A stretch of 64,000 nt of DNA from Pseudomonas veronii (GCF_001439695.1 NZ_JYLL01000004.1:124001-188000); one strand, 5' to 3'; numbered from the stretch's first letter, positions 52,141 through 61,770 are shown. Notes: generated by a model not told the origin, from the letters alone. Numbers and translations: made by a program.

Positions 52141-54507
52141 TCAGAACGTCTGGCCCATGGAAAACTGGAACACCTGTTTATCCGCGTTCTCCGGCGTGCG
52201 AATCGGATAAGCCAGGTTGACACTCAACGGCCCCAGCGGGCTGTACCAGGTCACGCCAACCCCCACCGAACTGGCCATCTGACTCAGGTCCACACCACCG
52301 CAGCCTTGGGTGGTGCTGAGGTAACACTTGTCCGAATACACCGTGCCCACATCCCAGAACAAGGAGGTCCGCACGGATTTGTTGTCTTTGATGAACGGCA
52401 CAGGGAACAAGTACTCCGTGCCCCCGGTAATCAGAATATTACCGCCCAGCGCCTCCGTAGTCCGGTCCGAGTAGTACGCTTGACCTGCGCTGGCATAGGT
52501 CCCGGTCGCCGGGGTATTGCGCGGGCCGAGCGTGCCGCTTTCAAAACCACGTACCGTGCCTTCGCCGCCGGCCGTATAGCTCTCATAGAACGGCAACCCG
52601 TCCGTGGAGCCATAACCGTTGCCGTAACCGAGCTTGGTATGGAAGCGCAGGGCGGTGGTATTGCTGACCGGCAGGAAGGTTTGCCCCGTATAGTCGATTT
52701 TGTAGAAACTCAGGTCACTGCCGGGCACCGTCACCGTCAGGTTGAGGTTCTGCGCGTGCCCGCGCGTGGCCAGTACGCCTTTGTTCAAGGTCGACTCCGA
52801 CCAGCCTGCGCTGGCCTTGAAGTTGGTGAATTCCTTGCCTTCGCGCTCGATGAAATCGTAGATCTCGTCGGCGCTGTAGGTGCCCGGCTCGATGCTGTCG
52901 TGTTGTGCGGTCAGGCCGAACGTCAGGCGCGAGGTCTCGTTGATCGGGTAACCGAGGCTGGCACCCAGGCCAAAACTGTTGATGGCGTAATAGGACACCC
53001 CGTCATCGTAGTATTTGTTGTAGTCGGTTTTGCTGTAGAACGCGTTGTAGCCCAAGCTAACCCCATCGGTGGTGAAGTAGGGGTCGGTGAAACCGATGTT
53101 GTACTTGCTCTGGTAGGACGAACGGGTCAGCCCCAGGCTGGCGTAATTGCCCGTGCCAAGAAAGTTGTTCTGGGTAATCGACCCGCCAAGGATCAGGCCC
53201 GAACTCTGGGCGAAGCCGACGCTGGCCGTGATCGAGCCGGAGGCTTGTTCTTCCACGGCGTAGTTCACATCCAGCTGGTCATCCAGCCCGGCCACGGCCG
53301 GCGTCTCGACGTTCACTTCCTTGAAGAACCCCAGGCGTTCCAGGCGCACCTTGGATTGGTCGATCAGGTAGGTCGACGCCCAGCCGCCTTCCATCTGCCG
53401 CATTTCGCGACGCAACACTTTGTCGTCGGTCTTGGTATTGCCTCGGAAGTTGATGCGATTGACGTAAGCCCGCTTGCCGGGGTCGATGCTGAAAGTGATG
53501 TCTACCGTGTGGTCTTCTTCATGCACCTGAGGCGTACCGTTGACGTTGGCGAACGTATAGCCTTCGTTGCCCAGGCGGCGGGTGATCAGTTCCGAGGTGG
53601 TGGTCATCAACTTGCGCGAAAACACCTGGCCCTTTTGCACCAGCAATAATGACTGGACCTGCTCTTGCGGGACTTTCAGCTCGCCGCTCAGCTTGACTTC
53701 ACGCACCGTGTATTTCTGGCCTTCCTGGATGTTCACGGTGATATAGACGTGCTTTTTATCCGGGGTCATGGAGACCTGGGTCGAGGTGATATCCATGTTG
53801 ATATAGCCACGGTCCAGGTAATAGGAGCGCAGCCGTTCGAGGTCGCCGGAGAGTTTCTCCCGTGCGTATTTATCGTCGTTCTTGAAAAATGACAGCCAGT
53901 TGCTGGTCTTGAGCGTGAATTGGTCGATCAACGCGTCGTCGGGGAACACGGTATTGCCCACCACGTTGATGTGCTGGATCGACGCCACTTCGCCTTCATC
54001 GATCTTGATCTTCAGGCCGACCCGATTGCGCGGCTGGGCCACGACCTCGGTGTCGACCGAGGCCGAGTAACGGCCCTGGGCAACGTATTGACGCTGCAAC
54101 TCGTTGCGCACGCCCTCAAGGGTGGCGCGCTGGAATATCTCGCCTTCGGCAAGGCCCGATTGCTTCATGCCTTTCATCAAGTCTTCGGTGGAGATCGCCT
54201 TGTTGCCCTCGAACTCGATGCTGGCAACCGAAGGACGCTCGACGACATTGATAATCAGCACATCACCTTCGCGACTCAGCTGGATATCCTGGAAGAACCC
54301 GGTCTTGAACAACGCGCGAGTGGAATCCACCAGGCGCCGGTCATCCGCTTCATCGCCGACGTTCAGCGGCAATGCGCTGAATACGCTGCCCGCCGAGACG
54401 CGTTGCAGGCCATTGATTCGAATATCCGAGATTTTGAAGCCTTGGGCGAGTGCCAGTGAGGTATTGAGCAGCAGCGCAACCGAGCAGAGCAGGCGCGAAA
54501 AATTCAT
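52141..54507 (-). CDS. BamA-like Omp85 outer-membrane protein
   Basis: The 788-residue protein has a signal peptide (to about residue 22), five POTRA domains (about 23-420, opening with FKISDIRINGLQRVSAGSVF) and a 16-strand barrel ending in Phe (FQFSMGQTF). The barrel keeps the Omp85 motif VRGFESGTLGP (lid-lock VRGF-type). This matches BamA (about 790-800 residues), but the usual Pseudomonas bamA lies in the rseP-skp-lpxD cluster, which is not seen here, so this is a second copy. The ATG at 54507 is preferred to a TTG at 54510. It is divergent from the two-component system. Confidence 0.88.
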   Translation of the reverse strand: MNFSRLLCSVALLLNTSLALAQGFKISDIRINGLQRVSAGSVFSALPLNVGDEADDRRLVDSTRALFKTGFFQDIQLSREGDVLIINVVERPSVASIEFEGNKAISTEDLMKGMKQSGLAEGEIFQRATLEGVRNELQRQYVAQGRYSASVDTEVVAQPRNRVGLKIKIDEGEVASIQHINVVGNTVFPDDALIDQFTLKTSNWLSFFKNDDKYAREKLSGDLERLRSYYLDRGYINMDITSTQVSMTPDKKHVYITVNIQEGQKYTVREVKLSGELKVPQEQVQSLLLVQKGQVFSRKLMTTTSELITRRLGNEGYTFANVNGTPQVHEEDHTVDITFSIDPGKRAYVNRINFRGNTKTDDKVLRREMRQMEGGWASTYLIDQSKVRLERLGFFKEVNVETPAVAGLDDQLDVNYAVEEQASGSITASVGFAQSSGLILGGSITQNNFLGTGNYASLGLTRSSYQSKYNIGFTDPYFTTDGVSLGYNAFYSKTDYNKYYDDGVSYYAINSFGLGASLGYPINETSRLTFGLTAQHDSIEPGTYSADEIYDFIEREGKEFTNFKASAGWSESTLNKGVLATRGHAQNLNLTVTVPGSDLSFYKIDYTGQTFLPVSNTTALRFHTKLGYGNGYGSTDGLPFYESYTAGGEGTVRGFESGTLGPRNTPATGTYASAGQAYYSDRTTEALGGNILITGGTEYLFPVPFIKDNKSVRTSLFWDVGTVYSDKCYLSTTQGCGGVDLSQMASSVGVGVTWYSPLGPLSVNLAYPIRTPENADKQVFQFSMGQTF

Positions 54508-54694
54508 CAAGATCTTTTCCAGAACACATCGACAAGCAGCGCCGGCGTGCTGGGTTCACTCGCCGACCGGTGAACAGCCAGCATAAGAGTGCGCGGCGTT
54601 TGGTGCGGTTAACCGAATGTCAAGTTAGGTAAAGGTGGGCCTGATAACCTGCGCAAAGGCTGATAATGGACAACCCCACACTGACGAGCCCACG

Positions 54695-55378
54695 ATGATC
54701 TGCGTACTGTTGGTCGACGACGACCAGGAATTGACGGAAATGCTCAGCCAATACTTGGCGCGCGAAGGTTTTGAGGCCACGGCCGTGCATACGGGCGAGG
54801 AGGGCGAGGTCGAAGCGCTGTCGGGGCGCTACAGTATTGTGGTGCTGGACGTCATGCTGCCCCAGCGTTCGGGTATCGAGGTGCTGCGGCGCATCCGCGC
54901 GGTCAGCCAAGTGCCCGTGGTGCTGCTGACCGCCCGCGGCGACAACATCGACCGCATCACGGGCCTGGAACTCGGCGCCGACGATTACGTGCCCAAGCCC
55001 AGCTCCCCGGGCGAGCTGGTGGCACGGTTGCGCGCGATCATGCGCAGGGTGCAGCCAGTGGGCCAGCCGCTCACCGAAGTGATCAAGACCGGCGCGCTGG
55101 TGTTGTGGCCCGGCAAGCGCCAGGCCCTATGGAGCGGTGTCGAGCTGGGCCTGACCAGCACCGAATTCAGCCTGCTCGAAGAACTGGCCCGCAACGCCGG
55201 CCAAGTGGTGAGTAAAAAGGACCTGTCCCTCAACGCCCTGGGCTGCCCGCTGACCCGCTACGACCGGCGCATCGACGTACATATCAGCAGCATCCGGCAG
55301 AAGTTGGGGCCGCGCCTGGACACCAAGGCCTGGATCCAGAGCGTGCGCGGCCTTGGCTACCTGTTGATCGCCGAATGA
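54695..55378 (+). CDS. OmpR/CpxR-like response regulator
   Basis: From the ATG at 54695 the 227-residue protein has a receiver domain (acidic pocket DDD8-10, phosphoacceptor D52 in VVLDVMLP, K in VPKPS) and a winged-helix OmpR-type domain (LTSTEFSLLEELARNAGQVVSKKDL, RRIDVHISSIRQKLG). It resembles CpxR. A 20-codon extension to 54635 has no support. It overlaps the kinase gene by 4 bp. Because the Omp85 gene starts 187 bp away on the other strand, envelope-stress control of that gene is a fair guess. Confidence 0.92.
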   Translation: MICVLLVDDDQELTEMLSQYLAREGFEATAVHTGEEGEVEALSGRYSIVVLDVMLPQRSGIEVLRRIRAVSQVPVVLLTARGDNIDRITGLELGADDYVPKPSSPGELVARLRAIMRRVQPVGQPLTEVIKTGALVLWPGKRQALWSGVELGLTSTEFSLLEELARNAGQVVSKKDLSLNALGCPLTRYDRRIDVHISSIRQKLGPRLDTKAWIQSVRGLGYLLIAE

Positions 55379-56658
55379 CCCGGCCCAGCCTGCTGTTCTG
55401 GAAACTGTTCCTGGCCTTCTGGCTGGCGACCACCCTGACGTTTCTGGTCGGGATCGGCGTGCTTGAACTGAGCCGTTTTCGCCCGAGCGACCCGTATGTG
55501 GAAGCCATTCTGGCAGCGGAAACCGGGCTGCTCGAGCGCGTCGGTGTCGACGCGGCAGGCCAGCTCCTCACGGTCTGGGAACGTCCGCCGGATGAGAACA
55601 TCGGCGTCTATGACAGCAACGGTCACTTGCTCGTGGGGTCGCCCGTTGAACAACCGGCCTATGAACGAGCGGTCACCAGCAAGGAAGGCCTGGCGCTTTC
55701 GATCAGGTCCACCCACGCCCCCGGCAACGTCCCCGGCCGGCCCTGGCACCAGATCCCGCTGCTCATCGGCACGTTGATGAGTGCGCTGTTCAGCGGCTAC
55801 ATGGCGTACTACCTGGCCTGGCCGCTGGCCTACTTGCGTCGGGCGATGAGCGATGTGGCCCAAGGACGCTTCGAAACCCGGGTCAAACCCGCCATGGGCA
55901 AGCGCCGCGATGAAATCGTCGACCTGGCCGAAGACTGCGACCGCATGGCCAACCAGCTCAAGGTGCTGGTGCAAGCCCAGCAGCATCTGCTGCACGACAT
56001 CTCCCATGAATTGCGCTCGCCGCTGACGCGCATGCAAGCGGCCATCGGCCTGTTGCGCCAAGACCCTGCACGCATGGAAATGCTCGAACGCATCGAGCAT
56101 GAATCCGAACGCATGGACACCCTGATCGAAGCGCTGCTGACCCTGGCTCGCCTGCAAGGCCGGCCCGAAAGCATCGAGCGCGAACCCGTGGACATCATCG
56201 AGTTGCTGGCGATGATTGTCGAAGATGCGCAGTTCGAAGCCGGCATCAAAGGCTGCCGCGTACACCTACAGGCTTGCCCGCCGTTTATCGCCTGTGTCAA
56301 CGGTGAGTTGCTGTACCGCTGCTTTGAGAACGTGATCCGCAACGCCGTGCGCTACACGCGGCCGGACACCACGGTGCTGGTTTCAGCGCGTATCAATCCC
56401 GACGCGAGCCGCCTCACTGTGGCGATCAGCGACCACGGGCCGGGCGTCGACAACGATCGATTGCACAGCATCTTCCAACCGTTCGAGCGTGGCGCGGGGG
56501 ATGCCAGCGTCGGCTTTGGCCTGGGCTTGGCCATCGCCGCGCGGGCAGTGCAGATGCACGGCGGCAGCATCGTGGCTCGCAATGAGTCAGGCGGTGGGCT
56601 GACCGTTGAGGTCAACCTGCACAACGCGCGATCTTTACACGACATTACATTGGCTTGA
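55375..56658 (+). CDS. CpxA-like sensor histidine kinase
   Basis: The 427-residue protein has a first helix (FWKLFLAFWLATTLTFLVGIG), a short periplasmic domain of about 100 residues, a second helix near 125-145, a HAMP domain, the phosphoaccepting histidine H211 in HDISHELRSPLTRM, and an ATPase with N (RNAVRYT), G1 (DHGPGV) and G2 (GFGLGLAIA) boxes. It is the partner of the regulator whose stop codon it overlaps. No CpxP gene stands next to it, though a Spy-like gene lies about 32 kb to the left. Confidence 0.92.
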   Translation: MTRPSLLFWKLFLAFWLATTLTFLVGIGVLELSRFRPSDPYVEAILAAETGLLERVGVDAAGQLLTVWERPPDENIGVYDSNGHLLVGSPVEQPAYERAVTSKEGLALSIRSTHAPGNVPGRPWHQIPLLIGTLMSALFSGYMAYYLAWPLAYLRRAMSDVAQGRFETRVKPAMGKRRDEIVDLAEDCDRMANQLKVLVQAQQHLLHDISHELRSPLTRMQAAIGLLRQDPARMEMLERIEHESERMDTLIEALLTLARLQGRPESIEREPVDIIELLAMIVEDAQFEAGIKGCRVHLQACPPFIACVNGELLYRCFENVIRNAVRYTRPDTTVLVSARINPDASRLTVAISDHGPGVDNDRLHSIFQPFERGAGDASVGFGLGLAIAARAVQMHGGSIVARNESGGGLTVEVNLHNARSLHDITLA

Positions 56659-56715
56659 CCGCCCTGTACGTCGCCGCTCATTAGACTTGTCGCCATTGTT
56701 TGAGCGGAGGTGGCG

Positions 56716-57168
56716 ATGTTTCAGGTGCATAAAAAGGGCTTTGTGCCCGGCAGGAAAATGGTTGATGGCCTGGTCCCGTATGACTTCTTTTGTGAAGACA
56801 GCCCGACGATCAATATCTTCGTGTTTACCGGCGCCGCCACCCCCGACGCAACCGTCGAGGAGCAGACGCTGTGGGGCTTCACCCGCCTGGAGCGGTTCGA
56901 GGCGATGACCAACGCGCTGGTGAGCAACAAGAAACACGCCGGCTGGTTTCAAAGCGTGAATGTGCTGACCGGGCCCAACCAGAACGGCACGCAAAGCGTG
57001 AAATTCCAGCGCGTGCTGAAAATCATCAAACACGCCAGCAGCACGCAAAAAGTCGACTATGAGATTCTGACCGACGAAGGCGACACCTACTTCACCCGGC
57101 AAACCGTTGCGGCGAACAGCGCGCAAACCGTCATCTATTCGGCGGAGTCGTCCGCTCGTAGCGCGTGA
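56716..57168 (+). CDS. Conserved hypothetical protein
   Basis: I do not recognise this 150-residue protein. It has no signal peptide or membrane helix and looks like a compact alpha/beta or beta-rich soluble domain (KGFVPGRKMVDG, NIFVFTGAAT, FQRVLKIIKHASSTQKVDYEILTDEG). GGAGG precedes the ATG at 56716; a GTG two codons earlier is also in frame. It follows the kinase gene by 57 bp in the same direction and may be co-transcribed. Confidence 0.7.
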   Translation: MFQVHKKGFVPGRKMVDGLVPYDFFCEDSPTINIFVFTGAATPDATVEEQTLWGFTRLERFEAMTNALVSNKKHAGWFQSVNVLTGPNQNGTQSVKFQRVLKIIKHASSTQKVDYEILTDEGDTYFTRQTVAANSAQTVIYSAESSARSA

Positions 57169-57347
57169 TTATCTCACGGGCCTGGCGGGCGTGAGGCGCG
57201 CCTGTTCATCCAGTTACGCGTGTTACCTCTGCCACATATGCGTCTGCCCAAGACACCTTGCTTTTTTTGCGCTATCGATCACCTTTCGGTCCCCCATCAA
57301 GCGCTACAAAAAGCGTGGGCAGTACTGGGGCAGAGGACTTCAACAAC

Positions 57348-57578
57348 ATTGACGTTAACAAGCACCTGAAGAAGAAAATCAGGCCATGGGCTCTTGGGCG
57401 CAAGAGCTGGCTCTTCGCAGGGTCTTTACGCCGTGGCAAACGGGCGGCAGCGATCATGAGCTTGATCCAGTCGGCGCGGCTCAACGGGCATGACCCGTAT
57501 GCTTATCTCAAAGATGTGCTGACGCGGCTGCCGACGCAGCGGGCAAGTGAGATTACCGAGTTGCTGCCGCATAAATGG
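57348..57578 (+). mobile_element. IS66 transposase C-terminal remnant
   Basis: The frame from 57348 reads as the end of an IS66-family TnpC transposase: RPWALGRKSWLFAGSLRRGKRAAA, then IMSLIQSARLNGHDPYAYLKDVL and LPTQRASEITELLPHKW. The rest of the roughly 500-residue transposase is missing. The frame upstream (57258-57347) has no IS66 match. Past the end, GCGCCCGTTCAACC resembles a decayed IS66 terminal repeat. Confidence 0.8.
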
Positions 57579-57663
57579 GCGCCCGTTCAACCGCCCAAAG
57601 TATGTTGGGCAGGTGCGGACAGCGCTGGTACTGGGGTTGCCGGAGCAGCGGGTCGGCTCATCG

Positions 57664-58602
57664 CTAATGTGACGAGACGTACATAGATGGCGTGGACGGC
57701 GCAGGCAGTGCGTAGGTCGCCTTCATCCATTCGATCTCTGCCTGGGGCGTGCGCCCAAAGAAACGTTTGAATTCGCGGCTGAATTGCGAGGCGCTTTCGT
57801 AGCCTACATTGAACGCCGCCGTCGAAGCGGTCATAGCGTTGCGTAGCATCAGTAATCGCGCCTGGTGCAAGCGCGTCGACTTCAGGTATTGCATCGGCGA
57901 CGAGTCCGTCACGCTGCGAAAGTGCAGATGAAAATTGGGCACGCTCATGCTCGCTTCTTGGGCAAGGGACACCACATCCAGGCGCTCCTGGTAGCAACTA
58001 TGGATCTTGCGGATCGCACGAGTGACCTTACCAAAGTGACCCTGGCGATTGAGCGCGGCGCGCATCGAGCCACCTTGCTCGCCGGTTAGGATGCGGTAGT
58101 AGATCTCCCGCACCAGCGACGGCCCAAGTATTTGCGCTTCGCCCGGACTGCTCATCGCCTCAAGAAAGCGTAGCGTCGAGGCGCGCAGCAAATCGTCCAT
58201 TGGCGAGGCATACATGCCCTTGGGCTGGGCATCACTTGGCCCGAGAGCTTCATCCATTTGCAGTATCAACTCGCTGGCCATTTGTAAGTCGAGGCGCATG
58301 TAGACCGCCAGCATTGGCTGCGCCTCGCTGGCATCGGTCTCCATGGTGAAAGGAACTGGGACGGACACCACTAGATAGTGCTGGGCGTCATAAACGTATA
58401 CGTCATCGCCCAGATAGCCACGTTTGCGCCCTTGGCACAGGATCACGATACCCGGGTCATACAGCACCGGAGTGCGAGTCAGTGGCCGATTCGAACGCAA
58501 AAAGCGGATATCCTCTAGCGTGCTGAGGTTGTAGCCCTCGACCGGCGCGAGGGTTTCCATCAAATGCACCATGCGCGAGGTGCGTGAGTCGGCCCGATTC
58601 AT
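57664..58602 (-). CDS. AraC-family regulator with AraC_N domain
   Basis: The 312-residue protein has an N-terminal AraC_N (PF06719-type) domain (about 20-180, with VYDAQHYLVVSVPVPF) and two C-terminal helix-turn-helix units (about 205-295, with VVSLAQEASMSVPNFHLHF and FNVGYESASQFSREFKRFFG). It regulates transcription in the cytoplasm, probably of the SDR gene 22 bp upstream on the same strand, with which it would form an operon. IS66 remnants lie on both sides of the pair (57348-57578 and 59691-59807). Confidence 0.9.
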   Translation of the reverse strand: MNRADSRTSRMVHLMETLAPVEGYNLSTLEDIRFLRSNRPLTRTPVLYDPGIVILCQGRKRGYLGDDVYVYDAQHYLVVSVPVPFTMETDASEAQPMLAVYMRLDLQMASELILQMDEALGPSDAQPKGMYASPMDDLLRASTLRFLEAMSSPGEAQILGPSLVREIYYRILTGEQGGSMRAALNRQGHFGKVTRAIRKIHSCYQERLDVVSLAQEASMSVPNFHLHFRSVTDSSPMQYLKSTRLHQARLLMLRNAMTASTAAFNVGYESASQFSREFKRFFGRTPQAEIEWMKATYALPAPSTPSMYVSSH

Positions 58603-58624
58603 TGATGTCCCCTCTGCTGGCCGC

Positions 58625-59458
58625 TCAACCGTCGGTGGTAAGAGTCAGCGCTTCCCATTGATCAATCTCCCTGGCCGTGCGATTCAGCTTGTCACGTACC
58701 AGTCCCAACGCGTCACTGCCCAATAATAAGTGTGCCGGTGGTGTCGGGCTGGCAATAACCTGCAACATCGCTTGCGCCGCTTTTCGCGGGTCGCCAAGCT
58801 GTTTGCCGCTCTTTTCTTCGCGGGCCTTACGTACCGGGTCGAAACTGGCGTCATAGTCAGCAATGCTTCGTGGGGTGCGCTGCATCGAACGACCGGCCCA
58901 GTCAGTGCGAAACGAGCCAGGTGCCACGGCGGTCACGAAGATGTTGAAAGGTAGCAGTTCTTTGCTCAGCGTATCGGAGATACCTTCGAGAGCAAACTTG
59001 CTCCCGCAGTAGTACGCGATGCCCGGCATCGTGATGGTGCCGCCCATAGAAGTGATATTAAGAATATGACCAGTGCGACGCTTGCGAAAATAAGGCACGA
59101 AAGCCTTGGTCACCGCTACCGCGCCGAACACGTTGACGTCGAATTGGCGACGCATTTCCTCCAGCGGCGACTCTTCAAAGATGCCCTCATGACCGTAGCC
59201 GGCGTTGTTGACCAACACGTCGACTGGGCCGTGGGTTGCTTCAATAGCAGCTACTACGCTGTCGATCCGGGCGAAGTCAGTGATATCCAGAATCACCCCA
59301 TGAGCATGATCCACCGAGAGCGCCTGAAAGGCGCGCAAGGCGGCTTCACTACGCACGGTACCTATGACACGGTGGCCCGCTGCAAGAGCTTCTTGCGCCA
59401 GCGCGTTGCCGAAGCCACTGCTCACCCCCGTGATGAATATGGTTTTTCTGCTGTTCAT
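58625..59458 (-). CDS. Short-chain dehydrogenase/reductase
   Basis: From the ATG at 59458 (GGAAG before it) the 277-residue protein is a classical SDR: cofactor motif TGVSSGFG at about residues 10-17, NNAGYG near 90, catalytic Ser (NITSMGG) and YxxxK (YYCGSKFALEG). R at the end of the second strand (VRSEAAL) suggests NADP(H) preference. The substrate is unknown. Four extra codons to 59470 are possible. AraC_N regulators and SDRs of this kind are frequent neighbours. Confidence 0.9.
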   Translation of the reverse strand: MNSRKTIFITGVSSGFGNALAQEALAAGHRVIGTVRSEAALRAFQALSVDHAHGVILDITDFARIDSVVAAIEATHGPVDVLVNNAGYGHEGIFEESPLEEMRRQFDVNVFGAVAVTKAFVPYFRKRRTGHILNITSMGGTITMPGIAYYCGSKFALEGISDTLSKELLPFNIFVTAVAPGSFRTDWAGRSMQRTPRSIADYDASFDPVRKAREEKSGKQLGDPRKAAQAMLQVIASPTPPAHLLLGSDALGLVRDKLNRTAREIDQWEALTLTTDG

Positions 59459-59690
59459 GGCGACTTCCAATAAATAGGGACGAGGCCATGATATCTATCG
59501 AAAACTCGGTCACCTATGCCGGTTTGTCTTAGAGCATTGCCTATTCCTATCAGAGTCAACAGTTAAGTGGGCGCGCGTTTAACCACGCAACATGCGTGTT
59601 GAATGGACACTTATGTCAATTCCATGCAATTGGATGGGAGAGTCTGCGCAATACCCCAACTACTCCAGGAGCGTTGGCCAAACGCTTACT

Positions 59691-59807
59691 GCGCGGTTGA
59701 ATGGGCATGGTCCATACGCGTATTTGAGGGATATTCTAACGCGCCTGCCGACGCAGCGGGCGAGTGAGATTGAAGAACTGCCACCGCACAAGTGGGTATC
59801 CGCTTAA
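59691..59807 (+). mobile_element. IS66 transposase tail and right-end remnant
   Basis: Codons from 59691 to the stop at 59805-59807 read ARLNGHGPYAYLRDILTRL, then PTQRASEIEELPPHKWVSA, a more decayed copy of the tail at 57491-57578. The end TATCCGCTTAA (59797-59807) is the exact reverse complement of TTAAGCGGATA at 62106-62116, so it is likely the right terminal repeat. Confidence 0.75.
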
Positions 59808-59826
59808 CCACGCGAAAGTATCTTAG

Positions 59827-60258
59827 TCACAGAAAGGCCCTGAGCAAATGAACCGCCGAGAGCTGTTTTTCTGCTTCGCCAGCGGTAAGAGGTCTTTCAC
59901 AGTACTCTCGACTTAGAAAAACAATTGCGTCATTACCGTCAGGATTGTCGGAATAACCGGGGTGTTTTGATATCTCTGCGAGCAAGTCTTCCGAGACTGG
60001 AACGACATGAAAATGTGCGCTGAAGTCAGGAGAAAATCCCAATTTGTAGAACATTACTTTGTAAGGGGAATACACCTTTGCCAGCAGACGCTCCGAGGTT
60101 TTCATCACTAAACCGAGAGATGACATGGCTTCGTCGCTCAAATCGCTGAGATCTGAAGCCGTCTCTTCAGATGAAATTATCAAATACCCGTCGTAACGTG
60201 AATCTCGCCGATGAGTTACTATCCAGTGGGTGTTGCTGAAAACTCTTAGCTCGTCCAT
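59827..60258 (-). CDS. HIT-like protein with an altered His triad
   Basis: From the ATG at 60258 (GGAG before it) the 143-residue protein fits the HIT fold, with RDSRYDGYLIISSEE near residue 20 and SAHFHVVPVSEDLLAEI near 90. The canonical triad H-x-H-x-H-x-x reads S-x-H-x-H, so the first His is replaced by Ser, while the two catalytic-side His remain. Substrates of HIT proteins are nucleotides or dinucleotides. A frame extension to 60360 lacks a ribosome site. Base composition is AT-richer than most of the window. It lies just after the IS66 end. Confidence 0.68.
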   Translation of the reverse strand: MDELRVFSNTHWIVTHRRDSRYDGYLIISSEETASDLSDLSDEAMSSLGLVMKTSERLLAKVYSPYKVMFYKLGFSPDFSAHFHVVPVSEDLLAEISKHPGYSDNPDGNDAIVFLSREYCERPLTAGEAEKQLSAVHLLRAFL

Positions 60259-60443
60259 GTAGCTCCAGTTAAACGATGTATTTATGTTGACGGTACAACC
60301 TACATTTCTTGCCCAACGATATGCAACCAATTGTCGCACGGCCCAAAGTCGTCTGGTCAAGACGGGTTTGCCATACGCTTACATTGCTGCGACGTTGGTT
60401 GATCCCGTTATCATAGGATTACTTCGCGAGAGCAGATCCAGCT

Positions 60444-60848
60444 ATGCCAAGGTCGTCATTCGCCATCCGAGTTTTGTTTGCCTGTTGCCTTTTGGTCGCA
60501 ACCACCAATCACATTCGAGCAGATTTTCAGCATGGGTTGCTCTGGGACTACGGATACGGGGCCAGCGCCTATTGGGCTAGCCGTATTTTCTGGGGGGCGC
60601 TTACGTTTTTTGACCCGCTGGCGGCACTGCTCCTTTTCATAAAACCAAGGGTGGGCATCATCCTTACAGCAGCAATCATTCTGGCTGACGTCGCCCATAA
60701 CACCTATTACGTTGCATTGAACCAGCAGTGGCTGGAGCCGTTCTACCTGTCCCAGGTGGCGTTTCTTGTCGCGGTTCTTCTACTTTCGCCTATTGCCTGG
60801 AACTTCACCCGTCGTCGCGTAGCACTAATCAACACGATTCGATTGTGA
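60444..60848 (+). CDS. Small membrane protein, hypothetical
   Basis: The 134-residue protein has about four hydrophobic helices (residues 8-24, 40-62, 68-92 and 97-118), with a Trp/Tyr-rich loop (GLLWDYGYGASAYWASRIFWG). I recognise no family. GAGAG stands upstream of the ATG. It overlaps no other gene and is followed 63 bp later by the P-loop kinase. Base use is AT-richer than the island to the left. Confidence 0.6.
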   Translation: MPRSSFAIRVLFACCLLVATTNHIRADFQHGLLWDYGYGASAYWASRIFWGALTFFDPLAALLLFIKPRVGIILTAAIILADVAHNTYYVALNQQWLEPFYLSQVAFLVAVLLLSPIAWNFTRRRVALINTIRL

Positions 60849-60911
60849 AGTGTTCCAATGAGGAGCAGCGTCGCTCAGTATTATCAGGATGTTCAATGCG
60901 CAGGGGCTCCT

Positions 60912-61448
60912 ATGCAGCGTGTCATGATTATTGGCCAACCAGGGTCAGGAAAAAGTACGCTGGCTCGGGCGATGGGCAAGCACACAGGTCTTCCGGTCAT
61001 CCATATCGACACGATCCATTGGCAACCGGGATGGGTTGAGCGAAACGCTGATGAGAAGACTCGCCTTTGTCACGAGGCCGAGGCTCGCGATCAGTGGATT
61101 TTTGAAGGTGGCCATTCGGCCACCTGGGATAACCGTATTGCCAGAGCCGACCTCTTAATATGGATTGATCGGTCGCCGGTACTTCGGTTTTGGCGTGTGT
61201 TTCTTAGAACTTTGACCCAGCGTGGTAGCACTCGCCCCGACCTTCCAGAGGATTGCCCAGAGCAGCTAAAGAACCTTCTAGATCTTTTCAACTTCATGTG
61301 GACTACCCGTAAATCGGCGCGTGCCAAGATGAGGCAGCTTGCGGCAACGGCGCCCTCAACATGTCGCGTCGTCTGTCTGCGATCCAACCGTCAAACCAGG
61401 CAATTTCTATCGAGTATTCGGGACGTGCGTTGCGGACAGTCGTCGTGA
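60912..61448 (+). CDS. P-loop kinase-like protein (adenylate-kinase/FlaR type)
   Basis: From the ATG at 60912 (AGGGG upstream) the 178-residue protein opens with MQRVMIIGQPGSGKSTLARAM, a strict P-loop. It continues with IHIDTIHWQPGW and WIFEGGHSATWDNRI, a pattern known from the FlaR-like 'topology modulation' and AAA-type nucleotide-kinase group. The second half is lightly conserved (RTLTQRGSTRPDLPEDCP). Its substrate is unknown. The frame is also open upstream to 60858. It lies between IS66 remnants and may have been acquired with them. Confidence 0.75.
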   Translation: MQRVMIIGQPGSGKSTLARAMGKHTGLPVIHIDTIHWQPGWVERNADEKTRLCHEAEARDQWIFEGGHSATWDNRIARADLLIWIDRSPVLRFWRVFLRTLTQRGSTRPDLPEDCPEQLKNLLDLFNFMWTTRKSARAKMRQLAATAPSTCRVVCLRSNRQTRQFLSSIRDVRCGQSS

Positions 61449-61632
61449 AAAGTCCAGGTTCCGACAAAGCCGCTGCGTGATTGAAGAGCGCTGAGCGCCA
61501 AAGTCACGGTGTATTACTCAAGCGAGTACCCACTGGTGCGCAAGCAACTGGTCAATCTCACTCGCTCTCTGCGTCGGCCATCTTTCAAAAAAACATACGG
61601 GTGTAGATCAAGCTCTGTGAGCTTTTTCTCGT

Positions 61633-61770
61633 TCAAGCAGAGGGGGAGGTCGTGTTGAACGTTTGTGCAAGGTCTTCTGCTTTCGCAAAGAGCAGCATTT
61701 CCAGATCACCTATCTCGACGTCAAGTTTTCGGGAGACGCTCATGAGTAACTCGATGTAGGTTGAGTAGAC
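61633..61770 (-). pseudogene. C-terminal gene fragment, unrecognised
   Basis: On the minus strand codons from 61770 read VYSTYIELLMSVSRKLDVEI, then GDLEMLLFAKAEDLAQTF, and end with TGA at 61635-61633. The residue pattern looks like real protein, but no start lies upstream in frame. The neighbouring frame to 61960 seems to continue it, so a frameshift is probable. No family is named. Confidence 0.35.
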
